Source: Symsagittifera roscoffensis (lineage: Eukaryota; Xenacoelomorpha; Acoela; Convolutidae). Taken from it: 64,000 nt of DNA. A program made the translations under genes and the position numbers. The stretch covers positions 38,899,649 to 38,963,648 of the forward strand of contig NC_087068.1 of assembly GCF_963678635.1 (NCBI RefSeq), in the 5' to 3' direction. The notes below the pieces were generated by a model. It saw only the letters and a list, made by a program, of their open reading frames with translations. It did not search any database and had not been told where the DNA came from. This document shows, piece by piece, positions 53,008-61,230 of this stretch. Numbering within the stretch: position 1 is the stretch's first letter; every line of letters starts with the position of its first letter.

Positions 53008-54144
53008 CAATTCAAAAATCCATCAAAAATTGCTACCCAACAGTCACAAAGTCAGTCTTCACCGACATCATCCCAAGATAACCAAACACCACCTTCAATT
53101 ACTCAACATCCTCAAACATCTACACGAATTTCTTTTCAAGACAATCCATACACTTTTGAAGAACGACATGCTCGTTTATCAGAACCACTAGAACCAGTTC
53201 AACGACAAGCACCTTTAAGCGAACCAACATATAACCTATACCCAACACTACCACAAGAACTAAGTAGAATAAGAAATTCTAGTCAAAACCAAAATACAGT
53301 CGAAATAAATAGACAAATTATACATCCTCGACGAAACAGAAATCTTCAAACTCCCCGAGTTCATTTTGATATACCTCAATCCCCATCACAAAACACTCCA
53401 GAAAACCCCATTGGTATATTACCAGAAACCCCTACGCTTCTTTCACAACGTAGCACCTCAAGCCTACCATCAGATTACTTAGGTTCAACACCAACATCTG
53501 AGCAAATACGTGAAAATCCTTTCAACCCCACAAACCAAACATCACGATTTCCATATTGGACTACACATTCATTTACACAAGGTGAACCAAATTTAGTCAA
53601 TGACCCCATAGATATTTCTACGGATACAACAACATCCTCATCACTACCAGAAACATTATCACTACCATCAACACCATCAATAAGCCAGATTTCACCACCA
53701 CCTTTTAACTTAAATTTTCCAAATAATCTCGACGCCAGATATCGAGAACAATCATCAATAAATATTCCTTTAAGACTAGATTGGAATACATTTACAGCAC
53801 CTCCACCACTATTTGGACAACATCAAGAAAGTAACCGCCTTCATAACTGGGCACTTAATAGATTACAATATCGCCAAGATATTCACAACGATATCCGTGA
53901 TCACAATATTCAAATACTCCAACAAAACAGTTTACAATTAAAGTTTGAAATCACAGTTAAGTTAAATAATATTACCCAACATCCCTACCCATTAAATCCA
54001 CCTAACATAACAGCTCAATCACTACCACCACCGTTTATAACTACTGAAGTAATATACAAATACGACAGATATACCAAAAACACAATTGGCTACATTACAT
54101 TTTATAATCCATACTCAGGATTATCATACACATGTATATTCTAA
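53008..54144 (+). CDS. ATG-less 378-codon ORF before env
   Basis: Reading from the TAA at 53005-53007 to the TAA at 54142-54144, every codon is open and none is ATG. The predicted product is rich in Pro, Ser, Thr and Gln for about 240 residues, then ends in a more ordered part (EVIYKYDRYTKNTIGYITFY). Acceptor-like sequences CTACCCAACAG (ending at 53043) and CAAAGTCAG (53055) lie at its beginning. The natural explanation is an mRNA spliced to an upstream start codon. It overlaps env by 13 bases in another frame. No domain is recognised. Confidence 0.65.
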   Translation, partial: QFKNPSKIATQQSQSQSSPTSSQDNQTPPSITQHPQTSTRISFQDNPYTFEERHARLSEPLEPVQRQAPLSEPTYNLYPTLPQELSRIRNSSQNQNTVEINRQIIHPRRNRNLQTPRVHFDIPQSPSQNTPENPIGILPETPTLLSQRSTSSLPSDYLGSTPTSEQIRENPFNPTNQTSRFPYWTTHSFTQGEPNLVNDPIDISTDTTTSSSLPETLSLPSTPSISQISPPPFNLNFPNNLDARYREQSSINIPLRLDWNTFTAPPPLFGQHQESNRLHNWALNRLQYRQDIHNDIRDHNIQILQQNSLQLKFEITVKLNNITQHPYPLNPPNITAQSLPPPFITTEVIYKYDRYTKNTIGYITFYNPYSGLSYTCIF

Positions 54145-56750
54145 AATTATTAATTTTTCTCCAACTCCTTTTTCTAGTAATCTCAAATCAAAACATAAAC
54201 CCTTCCCCTCGTACAGGACCACAAGATTTATTAGTAACACATTACGATTGTGAAGAAAATGAACAAAAAACACTACATAAATATGCAATAAATCAAGTAT
54301 CACAATTTGAAACAGAACCACAAGCTATAGAAACCACAGATGTAATAGCAACACTCTATTCAAAAGCCCGAGCAACAACAGTTACAGGTTATAAATTCAC
54401 AGCAACATTTTCCGAAAAGAAAGTACATTGTTCACAAGTCTCGAACGGAAACAAAAACCGACTTGACCATGAATCATTCTATCAAAGTAATATAGAACGT
54501 CTTTTACATCTCAATCCCGACGATTGTAAAAATGAATTACTTAGACTAAACATCACACAAAATAAAAACTCCCAAACAAAGTTAGTTAATTTTCAAGTTT
54601 TTTCAGACTCTGTACATCAATCACAACTTGAAAGACACCAAGGACATATAAAACTAGACGAAAAATACCCGTATAACGGCGCACACGGACGATTAACCTA
54701 TGACCTACACGATAAACATTGGATACCACACATTGGTATAAATAACCCATCAAACTGCAAAGCAGACACAAAAAATAAAGGATACCAAGAAATAATGTTT
54801 TTCGATTGGAAAATACAACTCGAAAAAATACAACTAACACGAGATTTATCAGATAATACAATGATCTATCAAGGAATCCGATTACCTTGTAAAAATGATC
54901 AAGGTTATTGCGACCCTACAACGAGAACACAAGCAACAATTGTTTGGTTCCCCGAAGATACATGTACAACATTTCAAGTAGCAAAAATACACGCTCGTAT
55001 GATAAAATTTCACGAAAAATATTTTATACAATCAATTCCATATGAACAAGTCCATCCATCACGAAAACTAAGTTCTAATTTTAGAAACATAGACAATATA
55101 GAAAATAAATTGACACGTTTTCAAATATATCAAGAAACAGAACTTGCATGTAAATACAGGAATCCACTTCACAGAACACAATACTCTGAAATATTAGTTG
55201 AATACGAAAAAGGATTCGACATGACCACTGGAAAAGTAAAAATCGACCCATATGCCACAGGTCATCCTCTAAACGAAGGAACATCCTATATACCAGTTAA
55301 TTTTGAAAAAAGCAACGGACAACCTGGTGGACATCTAAAACCCCATGACACCAGAAGCACACGCTTACAAGAATTATCACTAATGAATACTACATATTTC
55401 GGTAATATCCACTATGATATTCATTTAGATATGAAACTAGATTATACAATTAGCCGAATTTTTCAAGAAATGTCACTCTCCGAATTAGAAACACTACACC
55501 AACTATGCGAATTAGAACGAACACAAATATTACAATCACTTGCACTAGCAGTATTAAAAATACCCTATGCAGGATACTTATTATCTGGAAATAGATCAAA
55601 TTTTTTAGACTATGAAGGAAACATCTTATGGTTTTATACTTGTACTAAAAAAATATCACCACTATACGTTTTTGAAGATAAAAGATGTTATAAAAGAATC
55701 CCTATCTTTTATAAGAATAAAGTACATTTCGTGGATACACTTTCACGAAGAACCTATTTCTGGGATACTGCAGTCCCATGTGGATCAGAAAACAGCCACA
55801 ATGTAGTACAACTAAATCCTGATGAAAATAAATATTATCTTCTCACTCCATATCCCACGTTAATGCAATCACTCAAAAAATTTTCACCAGAAAGCATTCG
55901 CGCTATTGCTCGAAACCCAAATATAGACTTACAATCAATAGGAATCTATTCAAAATCAGATATTCAACATCACATTAGAACACAACAATTCCAAGAATTA
56001 TTAACACAAATGGACACTATACAAAGACAATCAATAGACCAAAATTTACGCAAACTTGCAGAAACCGCAGGATTTGCCGATATCTACACGCAAGACTATA
56101 GCGGATATTTTAAAGACATTAAAGATTATATATATCTAAACGGTGAAAAATACCGTCCCCAAGATATATCACCAATTAACATTTTTAGCTTTGTTACACT
56201 CAAAAATGAGATCCTCGATTTTCTAGGATGGCCCTACTACATCTTAGAAAAATTGACTATTTTATACGCAATGTTTAACTTTATTGGATTTCTTTTCTCA
56301 CTTTTAAAAGGAATCTACAACACATGTGCTATACACACACAAGTAAACAGACAAGCAAGCGTAGCACGCATACTCTTTGCAGGATTTTTTGGAATCTTTT
56401 CTACATCTATAAACAAAATTCTTTTAGACGCACAAATAAAAGAATATAACACAAAAATAACAACACGACAAAATACATACGACGAAGAACATAACAATGT
56501 AGACATAACGCCAACGGCACCACAATTACCACCCCTACCAAATAACCATCCACTATCCCTAGTCCCACGAAATTTTCGAAATTTAGCCATCACACATAAT
56601 CCAAATTTTCGACTCACCACATCACAAAGTCCCATCCAACATATAATGACACACCAGTCACAAGATGATAATACTTATGAACAAATTATTGAACAACCCC
56701 ATACCACCGCTTTTCAGTCTCAAAATAATCATTTTTTTAGCCCACGATGA
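54132..56750 (+). CDS. env: Envelope-like glycoprotein
   Basis: 872 codons, intact. Residues 1-20 are a clear signal peptide (MYILKLLIFLQLLFLVIS). The ectodomain of about 670 residues has many Cys, with blocks HYDCEENEQKTLHKY and YQGIRLPCKNDQGYC plus IVWFPEDTC. Membrane segments lie at about 697-730 (LTILYAMFNFIGFLFSLL) and 746-762 (ILFAGFFGIFST), leaving a cytoplasmic tail of about 105 residues. No furin-type cleavage site was seen. The Cys pattern is closer to the negative-strand-virus-like glycoproteins found in some arthropod retroelements than to gypsy Env; that is an impression, not a proven homology. A candidate splice acceptor (CATACTCAG) ends at 54119, 12 bases before the ATG. Confidence 0.7.
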   Translation: MYILKLLIFLQLLFLVISNQNINPSPRTGPQDLLVTHYDCEENEQKTLHKYAINQVSQFETEPQAIETTDVIATLYSKARATTVTGYKFTATFSEKKVHCSQVSNGNKNRLDHESFYQSNIERLLHLNPDDCKNELLRLNITQNKNSQTKLVNFQVFSDSVHQSQLERHQGHIKLDEKYPYNGAHGRLTYDLHDKHWIPHIGINNPSNCKADTKNKGYQEIMFFDWKIQLEKIQLTRDLSDNTMIYQGIRLPCKNDQGYCDPTTRTQATIVWFPEDTCTTFQVAKIHARMIKFHEKYFIQSIPYEQVHPSRKLSSNFRNIDNIENKLTRFQIYQETELACKYRNPLHRTQYSEILVEYEKGFDMTTGKVKIDPYATGHPLNEGTSYIPVNFEKSNGQPGGHLKPHDTRSTRLQELSLMNTTYFGNIHYDIHLDMKLDYTISRIFQEMSLSELETLHQLCELERTQILQSLALAVLKIPYAGYLLSGNRSNFLDYEGNILWFYTCTKKISPLYVFEDKRCYKRIPIFYKNKVHFVDTLSRRTYFWDTAVPCGSENSHNVVQLNPDENKYYLLTPYPTLMQSLKKFSPESIRAIARNPNIDLQSIGIYSKSDIQHHIRTQQFQELLTQMDTIQRQSIDQNLRKLAETAGFADIYTQDYSGYFKDIKDYIYLNGEKYRPQDISPINIFSFVTLKNEILDFLGWPYYILEKLTILYAMFNFIGFLFSLLKGIYNTCAIHTQVNRQASVARILFAGFFGIFSTSINKILLDAQIKEYNTKITTRQNTYDEEHNNVDITPTAPQLPPLPNNHPLSLVPRNFRNLAITHNPNFRLTTSQSPIQHIMTHQSQDDNTYEQIIEQPHTTAFQSQNNHFFSPR

Positions 56751-58552
56751 GCCGCCAACTTGGATCACTACACCGATCAAATTCCCACCCAACCAATCTT
56801 ACCTCTCCAATCCCAATAATACCACTTTTTGCTTTTCCATCACCCAATTTTCCATCTAGTAATGTAACATCAGGCATGAATTCCGACACTAATTCACACA
56901 TCTCAGTTTTATATTCCATCTCACAACTCAATAACCCGAATATTGAAACCCCCGATGAATTTGCCGACTCAGAACCATCCCCATCCAATAATTTTCATAA
57001 CTCTTCTAATTTTTCTCAACCCCCTTTTCAACCCATATTATCCAATAACCCTGACCCAATCACTCCCACACCCTCTTATGCTTCCCAAGTTACCCCAACC
57101 TACTCCTCATACCATTCTGACCAATCATCTCATTCTCCAGACACCCCCCGAATCTCCCCAGAGCTAGATAATTTTATTACCCTTCAACAACAACCCTACC
57201 ACCTTAATACCCCAACCATAAACCAAATCTCCTCCACAATAAATTCATCCAACCCCCCTACCCCTACACCCTCTTCAAATTATACTGAATCATTAGCACC
57301 ATCATCCACATCAACTGAATCTTCACTCAACACTAATAGAGCTTACCGCACTTTTAAAAGAAAGTTCCCCAACCATCCTTTCCCAGCAAAACCAGGAACA
57401 GCCCGTGAATACATCAACCACCCCAAGCATACTAACACAAAAGAATTTTTAGCCATCACCTTACCCTCATTCCCACAATACACCTTAAACACCCCCCACG
57501 ACACTAACGAAACACGCAACTTTGTAGATGAATACGTTTTAATGCCCACTCTCTCTTGGACCTCATATTATCATTTTACTAACCCTCTTTGCTTACCTTT
57601 ATCTAACACTCACATCGATATAGAGCGAAATACGGACATGCTATATCGACTCACTACACCACTAACCGCTAGACAATTTACTTACGTTGGATATAAAAAA
57701 TCACTAAAAACACACACTGCACCTAGAGCTAACGAATATACACTCGAATACTATGATCACAACATCATCAGAGCTAACCAAGATCAATTCTTAGACGACG
57801 ATCGCTTCGCTAATCCACAAATTACCGAGAAATTTTTCATCAAGACACCATATATATTTACACTAAACATCTTCGACCGAAAGTTTGATCACATTATTTC
57901 AGAAGCACTAACAGACACACAAGCATACGAAAGTTTTAAAGAACGCTTCCAAATATTTTCACTAACCTTTCATTTCCTTGCACCACACGAAAGAGATTTA
58001 CACTGCTCACACGATATTATGTTGCGCACTAAACAAACCCACACATATAGTTATTATCGCTTCATCCAAAATCACTTTGACCTACACACACCCTCTAGAC
58101 AACCACACCATCGTTTTCAATTCATTAATTCCAAATACACTTCACCATTTTTCCTAAATTTCACATATTGCATTAAAGATACTAACCTTCATGGTATTCT
58201 TCGCAATTATGATCCCATAACCCAAATGTACATCTTCTGTCCCATCACCAAGACCTTCAACGCCGAAGAATCCCGACCCTTCCTTATCCCGCACGAGTTT
58301 GTACAACCTATAGAAATCCCAATTTTAGAATTCATCCACAACACTAAATTCAATCACAAATTATATAATCTAATCCAAAACACACCTTATGAGTTTGCAG
58401 TTGGCACTGAAGAACTAACCACTATTAAGGCACTTCAATTGCTTTGGCCACTGCTTCAGACTAAAAATATCATCCGCATCTTAGCTAAACTACTAACAAA
58501 TTCCGATCTCATCCACGACATCTTCCCCCACGGTTTTTTCCCCGACGACTAA
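56747..58552 (+). CDS. 601-codon orphan ORF coupled to env by ATGA
   Basis: Its ATG shares bases with the env TGA (ATGA at 56747-56750). Residues 1-200 are Ser/Pro/Asn/Thr-rich and disordered; from about 205 the sequence becomes basic (RAYRTFKRKFPNHPF) and then globular to the end, with many aromatic residues and a few Cys. No signal peptide or membrane segment is visible. It is unbroken in an otherwise compact element, so it was selected until recently. I do not recognise any family. Base use is richer in C than env, perhaps a different origin. Confidence 0.6.
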   Translation: MSRQLGSLHRSNSHPTNLTSPIPIIPLFAFPSPNFPSSNVTSGMNSDTNSHISVLYSISQLNNPNIETPDEFADSEPSPSNNFHNSSNFSQPPFQPILSNNPDPITPTPSYASQVTPTYSSYHSDQSSHSPDTPRISPELDNFITLQQQPYHLNTPTINQISSTINSSNPPTPTPSSNYTESLAPSSTSTESSLNTNRAYRTFKRKFPNHPFPAKPGTAREYINHPKHTNTKEFLAITLPSFPQYTLNTPHDTNETRNFVDEYVLMPTLSWTSYYHFTNPLCLPLSNTHIDIERNTDMLYRLTTPLTARQFTYVGYKKSLKTHTAPRANEYTLEYYDHNIIRANQDQFLDDDRFANPQITEKFFIKTPYIFTLNIFDRKFDHIISEALTDTQAYESFKERFQIFSLTFHFLAPHERDLHCSHDIMLRTKQTHTYSYYRFIQNHFDLHTPSRQPHHRFQFINSKYTSPFFLNFTYCIKDTNLHGILRNYDPITQMYIFCPITKTFNAEESRPFLIPHEFVQPIEIPILEFIHNTKFNHKLYNLIQNTPYEFAVGTEELTTIKALQLLWPLLQTKNIIRILAKLLTNSDLIHDIFPHGFFPDD

Positions 58553-58555
58553 CAG

Positions 58556-58634
58556 GTAAGTATGAATTAAATGAATATTACTAACTAATTAAAATATTAA
58601 AAAACTCACCATACTTTATCCATGTTTTCTTTAG
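58556..58634 (+). other. Candidate 79-nt intron in the 3' noncoding region
   Basis: CAG|GTAAGT at the left is a consensus donor. TACTAAC at about 58579-58585 is a textbook branch site, and TTTTCTTTAG ends at 58634. It starts three bases after the stop codon of the 601-codon ORF. All three signals match at once in the sense orientation. Confidence 0.7.
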
Positions 58635-58765
58635 ATTTTTAGCCTTCATCCGACAATCACCTACAAAAACCACAAAAGACAAATAAAAATCGCAAATTTC
58701 ATCAAACAGATTTCAAAAATTCTATTAATCTCTTACACTTATAAATTAATAAATTTAATACCAAT

Positions 58766-58882
58766 GCAGTAAATTCATTTCTAAAATTTTCCCCACAAGC
58801 AGTAAATCTAATTATGATGAAAATTTGTAACTTAAAATTCCCCCATAACTAGCAGTAAATTTCCAAATTCTATGCAGTAAAT
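58766..58882 (+). repeat. Four spaced copies of GCAGTAAAT
   Basis: Copies at 58766-58774, 58799-58807, 58852-58860 and 58874-58882, with a fifth partial (GCAGTACTA) at 58898. The spacers are unrelated A/T-rich sequence, so the nine-mers look like repeated binding sites rather than a satellite. Confidence 0.8.
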
Positions 58883-59507
58883 TAATAAAATGCAAATGCA
58901 GTACTAACCTTTTGATATTCTCATTCATTCGCACAGAAATTCTATCCACACTCGCACAGCTCGCCCACGAAGAATTGTTTAAAATAATGAATTTCAGTTT
59001 CAAGTTCTCACACTCAACAACTCTAACATATAATAACATGTTTCAAACCTTCCTTTAACCCGGTTGGAAAGGAATCATATACTAAACAAAACTAACCAAC
59101 GCAGCTTACTAAATACCACAAATCATAGAATAACAGCATGACTAAGAAAAGGAAACCAACGGTACCCAAACCGGATTAACCCAGTTTAAAACTGGATAAT
59201 TTATTCTTTTGAAGACTATTATAAAGTCTAAGAAAGAAATAATAAAACACAAAAAAGTCGAAAGACAAACCCATACCACGAACAATTTGCTTTTTGGAAA
59301 AATGACATAACCAACAAGACATAAGAAAAACCACAACAAACCCAACATAAAACGTTGTCACATAACAGGACCCCTCACAAAAACCGCATGCAATCATACT
59401 CCCACTCCTGGCCTAACCCACCAGGAAGGACGTCCTGAGCATGCTCTATAGCCGGCCTAACCCACCGCGCTACATCCACGCTTTGTGACCACACCTCTAT
59501 TTTTAAT

Positions 59508-59535
59508 AAGAGCTACTCAAGGGTGAGTAACTCTT
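59508..59535 (+). other. Hairpin in the 3' noncoding region
   Basis: AAGAGCTACTCA (59508-59519) pairs with TGAGTAACTCTT (59524-59535) at 11 of 12 positions around a loop of AGGG. It is a candidate RNA export or stability element; the role is inference. Confidence 0.7.
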
Positions 59536-60165
59536 CAAAATAACCGAACTAAAACAAAAAGCTTTTGTGAAAACAACTAACTAAAATCATAATTAAAAAA
59601 TATTAAACTAATAAATGTTTTATAAAATGTAAATTACATTATGCAATACATAGATCAGAATATAACACCAAGGACGAACATCTAAAGACAAAACGACCCC
59701 ACTACACTCGAGAGAGAATGGCCAACCACAATCGATATGCCACTCACAATCACAACTCAAAGGATTTAGAGTACGACTTGACTTCGCAGAAAAGGACTTC
59801 ATTGAACTAGACCAATGACCACCTCGATGTTCAAGTATACGTACAGATCCGAGTAACCAGGCATCCCCTCCACGCACAATCTCCACGCCATTCCCAAATT
59901 AGATCAGACACAAAAGAAGTTCTCCACGCAGAACAGAAAAACCTGACATAGCCAACCATTCTGAAATCAGATTTGAGTTTGTTGCAAAGACTTAGTCGTT
60001 GTCACTAGAAGACACAACGTCTTATGTCTCTAACTCCAGCTTCCTGGAACTTCTTTAACAAAGAGGAAACGGAAGAAAATGATGTTCGCCAAAAACCAAC
60101 GTCCATCATCCATCCTTCAAATTGCAGAAGAACTATTCTAAAAAACTCTGTAAAACCCGGATGGG

Positions 60166-60559
60166 TGGAACCTGATCTAAACTACATTTTATGATTGGAT
60201 AAATTAGATATTTTACCAATGTAAAGTATTTAATATTAACCAATCATGATCCATCTAACTAACAACCCACTTATTTGTAAGTGCTGAAGTTACTTGTAAT
60301 TTCAGCACCAGAGAGATTTGAATTTAACTTAGAAATTAGTTGGACTCTCCCGAGCACTTCAGCAGCCGCAATAAACCAGTATACCCTAGATCTATTGAGC
60401 CTAGCAGAGACTAGTTAAACAACCTGAGACTAGATAGTATAAGAGTAAGATTAGGATCGGTATTAGACTAAGAAGTTGCACGAATCTATCCGGCCGAAAA
60501 TAAGATAGCGTGACGAGCAGACGGTGTACCCTATCCGAAATTACTCTATGAGTTAACCA
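60166..60559 (+). repeat. 3' LTR
   Basis: Same length as the 5' LTR (394 bp). Differences, all near the left end: C for T, G for A, A for G and T for C, within the first 90 bases. AATAAA is kept at 60370-60375. Confidence 0.92.
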
Positions 60560-60576
60560 ACTCGAAACTAACTCAC

Positions 60577-61230
60577 CACGTTCCTTCGTGTTTCCAGTCC
60601 GAAACTCCAAGTATAACATACTGTGAATTATGCTTGGACAAAAATAAAAGTTGACCGCTGGTTCCATCAAGATCCCCAAAGAGCTGGCCTCCAATACTTT
60701 CGCAATGTTTTGTCGCCTCTGTGAAGTTTTCCATTTCCATAATCCACTTAATCCAAGCGATTTCCCTGGATTGCAAACCGTACGGTATCAAGACATCTTG
60801 ATGCACAGAAGAAGAAAAACAGAAGCTTTCATTCGCTTCTTTGAACTCGTTGGAGAAATTTACAAGAACAAACTTCCAATCTGAGCAGTTGGCATCGATT
60901 CTTTTCAGGTTGATTGCACAGTTCCCTGGATCCGAATCATCAGTAATACTCCTCTCGGATCCGTTTTCGTAGCAACTCGGAAATGATTCCGCCTTCATTC
61001 CTCTATGCGAACAGCGAGAGTCCTCGATCAACTGAGATTTATTCAAATAAATATCCTCTGACAATAAGAGACATTCCAACTTTATTCCGGCTTCGCATGA
61101 ATTGAAGCTTCTGCAACGGGGAGTTTTGCTGCATTTCGTTGCGCATTCCTGGATGGACTTCAAAAACATCCTTTCAATATCACTCGTGTTTAGTCTTTGA
61201 CCATGGTAAACCTCTTCGAAAACAATCCTC
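60577..61230 (-). CDS. PAN/apple plus C-type-lectin exon of a host gene (partial)
   Basis: On the minus strand an acceptor TTTTTTTTAACAG precedes 61230 and a donor GTGAGT follows 60577. The exon encodes a PAN/apple-like domain (SIQECATKCSKTPRCRSFNS followed by a C-x-L-L-S-E-D strand and CSHRGMK), a short Cys-containing linker, and the first half of a C-type lectin domain (FTEATKHCESIGGQL, VILGVSDWKHEGTW). Such proteins are secreted or membrane-anchored carbohydrate or protein binders. The rest of the lectin domain must be in later exons. The LTR element begins 17 bases beyond the donor. Confidence 0.75.

Larger units (their letters stand above)
58635..60165 (+). other. Long 3' noncoding region of the LTR element
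   Basis: No supported ORF on either strand. It contains four copies of GCAGTAAAT (58766, 58799, 58852, 58874), a repeated 13-mer GGCCTAACCCACC (59410 and 59454) whose minus strand resembles a polymerase III A-box (TAGCGCGGTGGG), and a 12-bp hairpin at 59508-59535. The expected polypurine tract before the 3' LTR is weak (GGATGGG). Confidence 0.6.
41678..60559 (+). mobile_element. 18.9-kb envelope-bearing Ty3/gypsy LTR retrotransposon with many extra ORFs
   Basis: Two 394-bp LTRs (41678-42071 and 60166-60559) flank a single-strand set of ORFs: small leader ORF, basic ORF, pre-gag ORF, gag, pro-pol, two tiny membrane ORFs, an ATG-less ORF, env, and a 601-codon orphan. The LTRs differ at four positions, all transitions and all in the first 90 bases, so insertion is recent. 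No matching target duplication is visible (CTAG before, ACTC after). At 18.9 kb it is two to three times a usual gypsy element. Organisation is that of a complex retrovirus, but horizontal infectivity is only inference. Confidence 0.9.

Noticed and set aside
44731-56635. Many minus-strand frames across the LTR element (for example 46279-46623, 47278-47649, 56315-56635)
   Set aside because: They are shadows of the G-poor plus-strand genes: a strand low in G has few stops on its complement in some frames, and their products are Val/Cys/Phe-rich nonsense.
57343-57549. Minus-strand ORF within the 601-codon gene
   Set aside because: A shadow frame caused by C-rich composition; no start context or family features.
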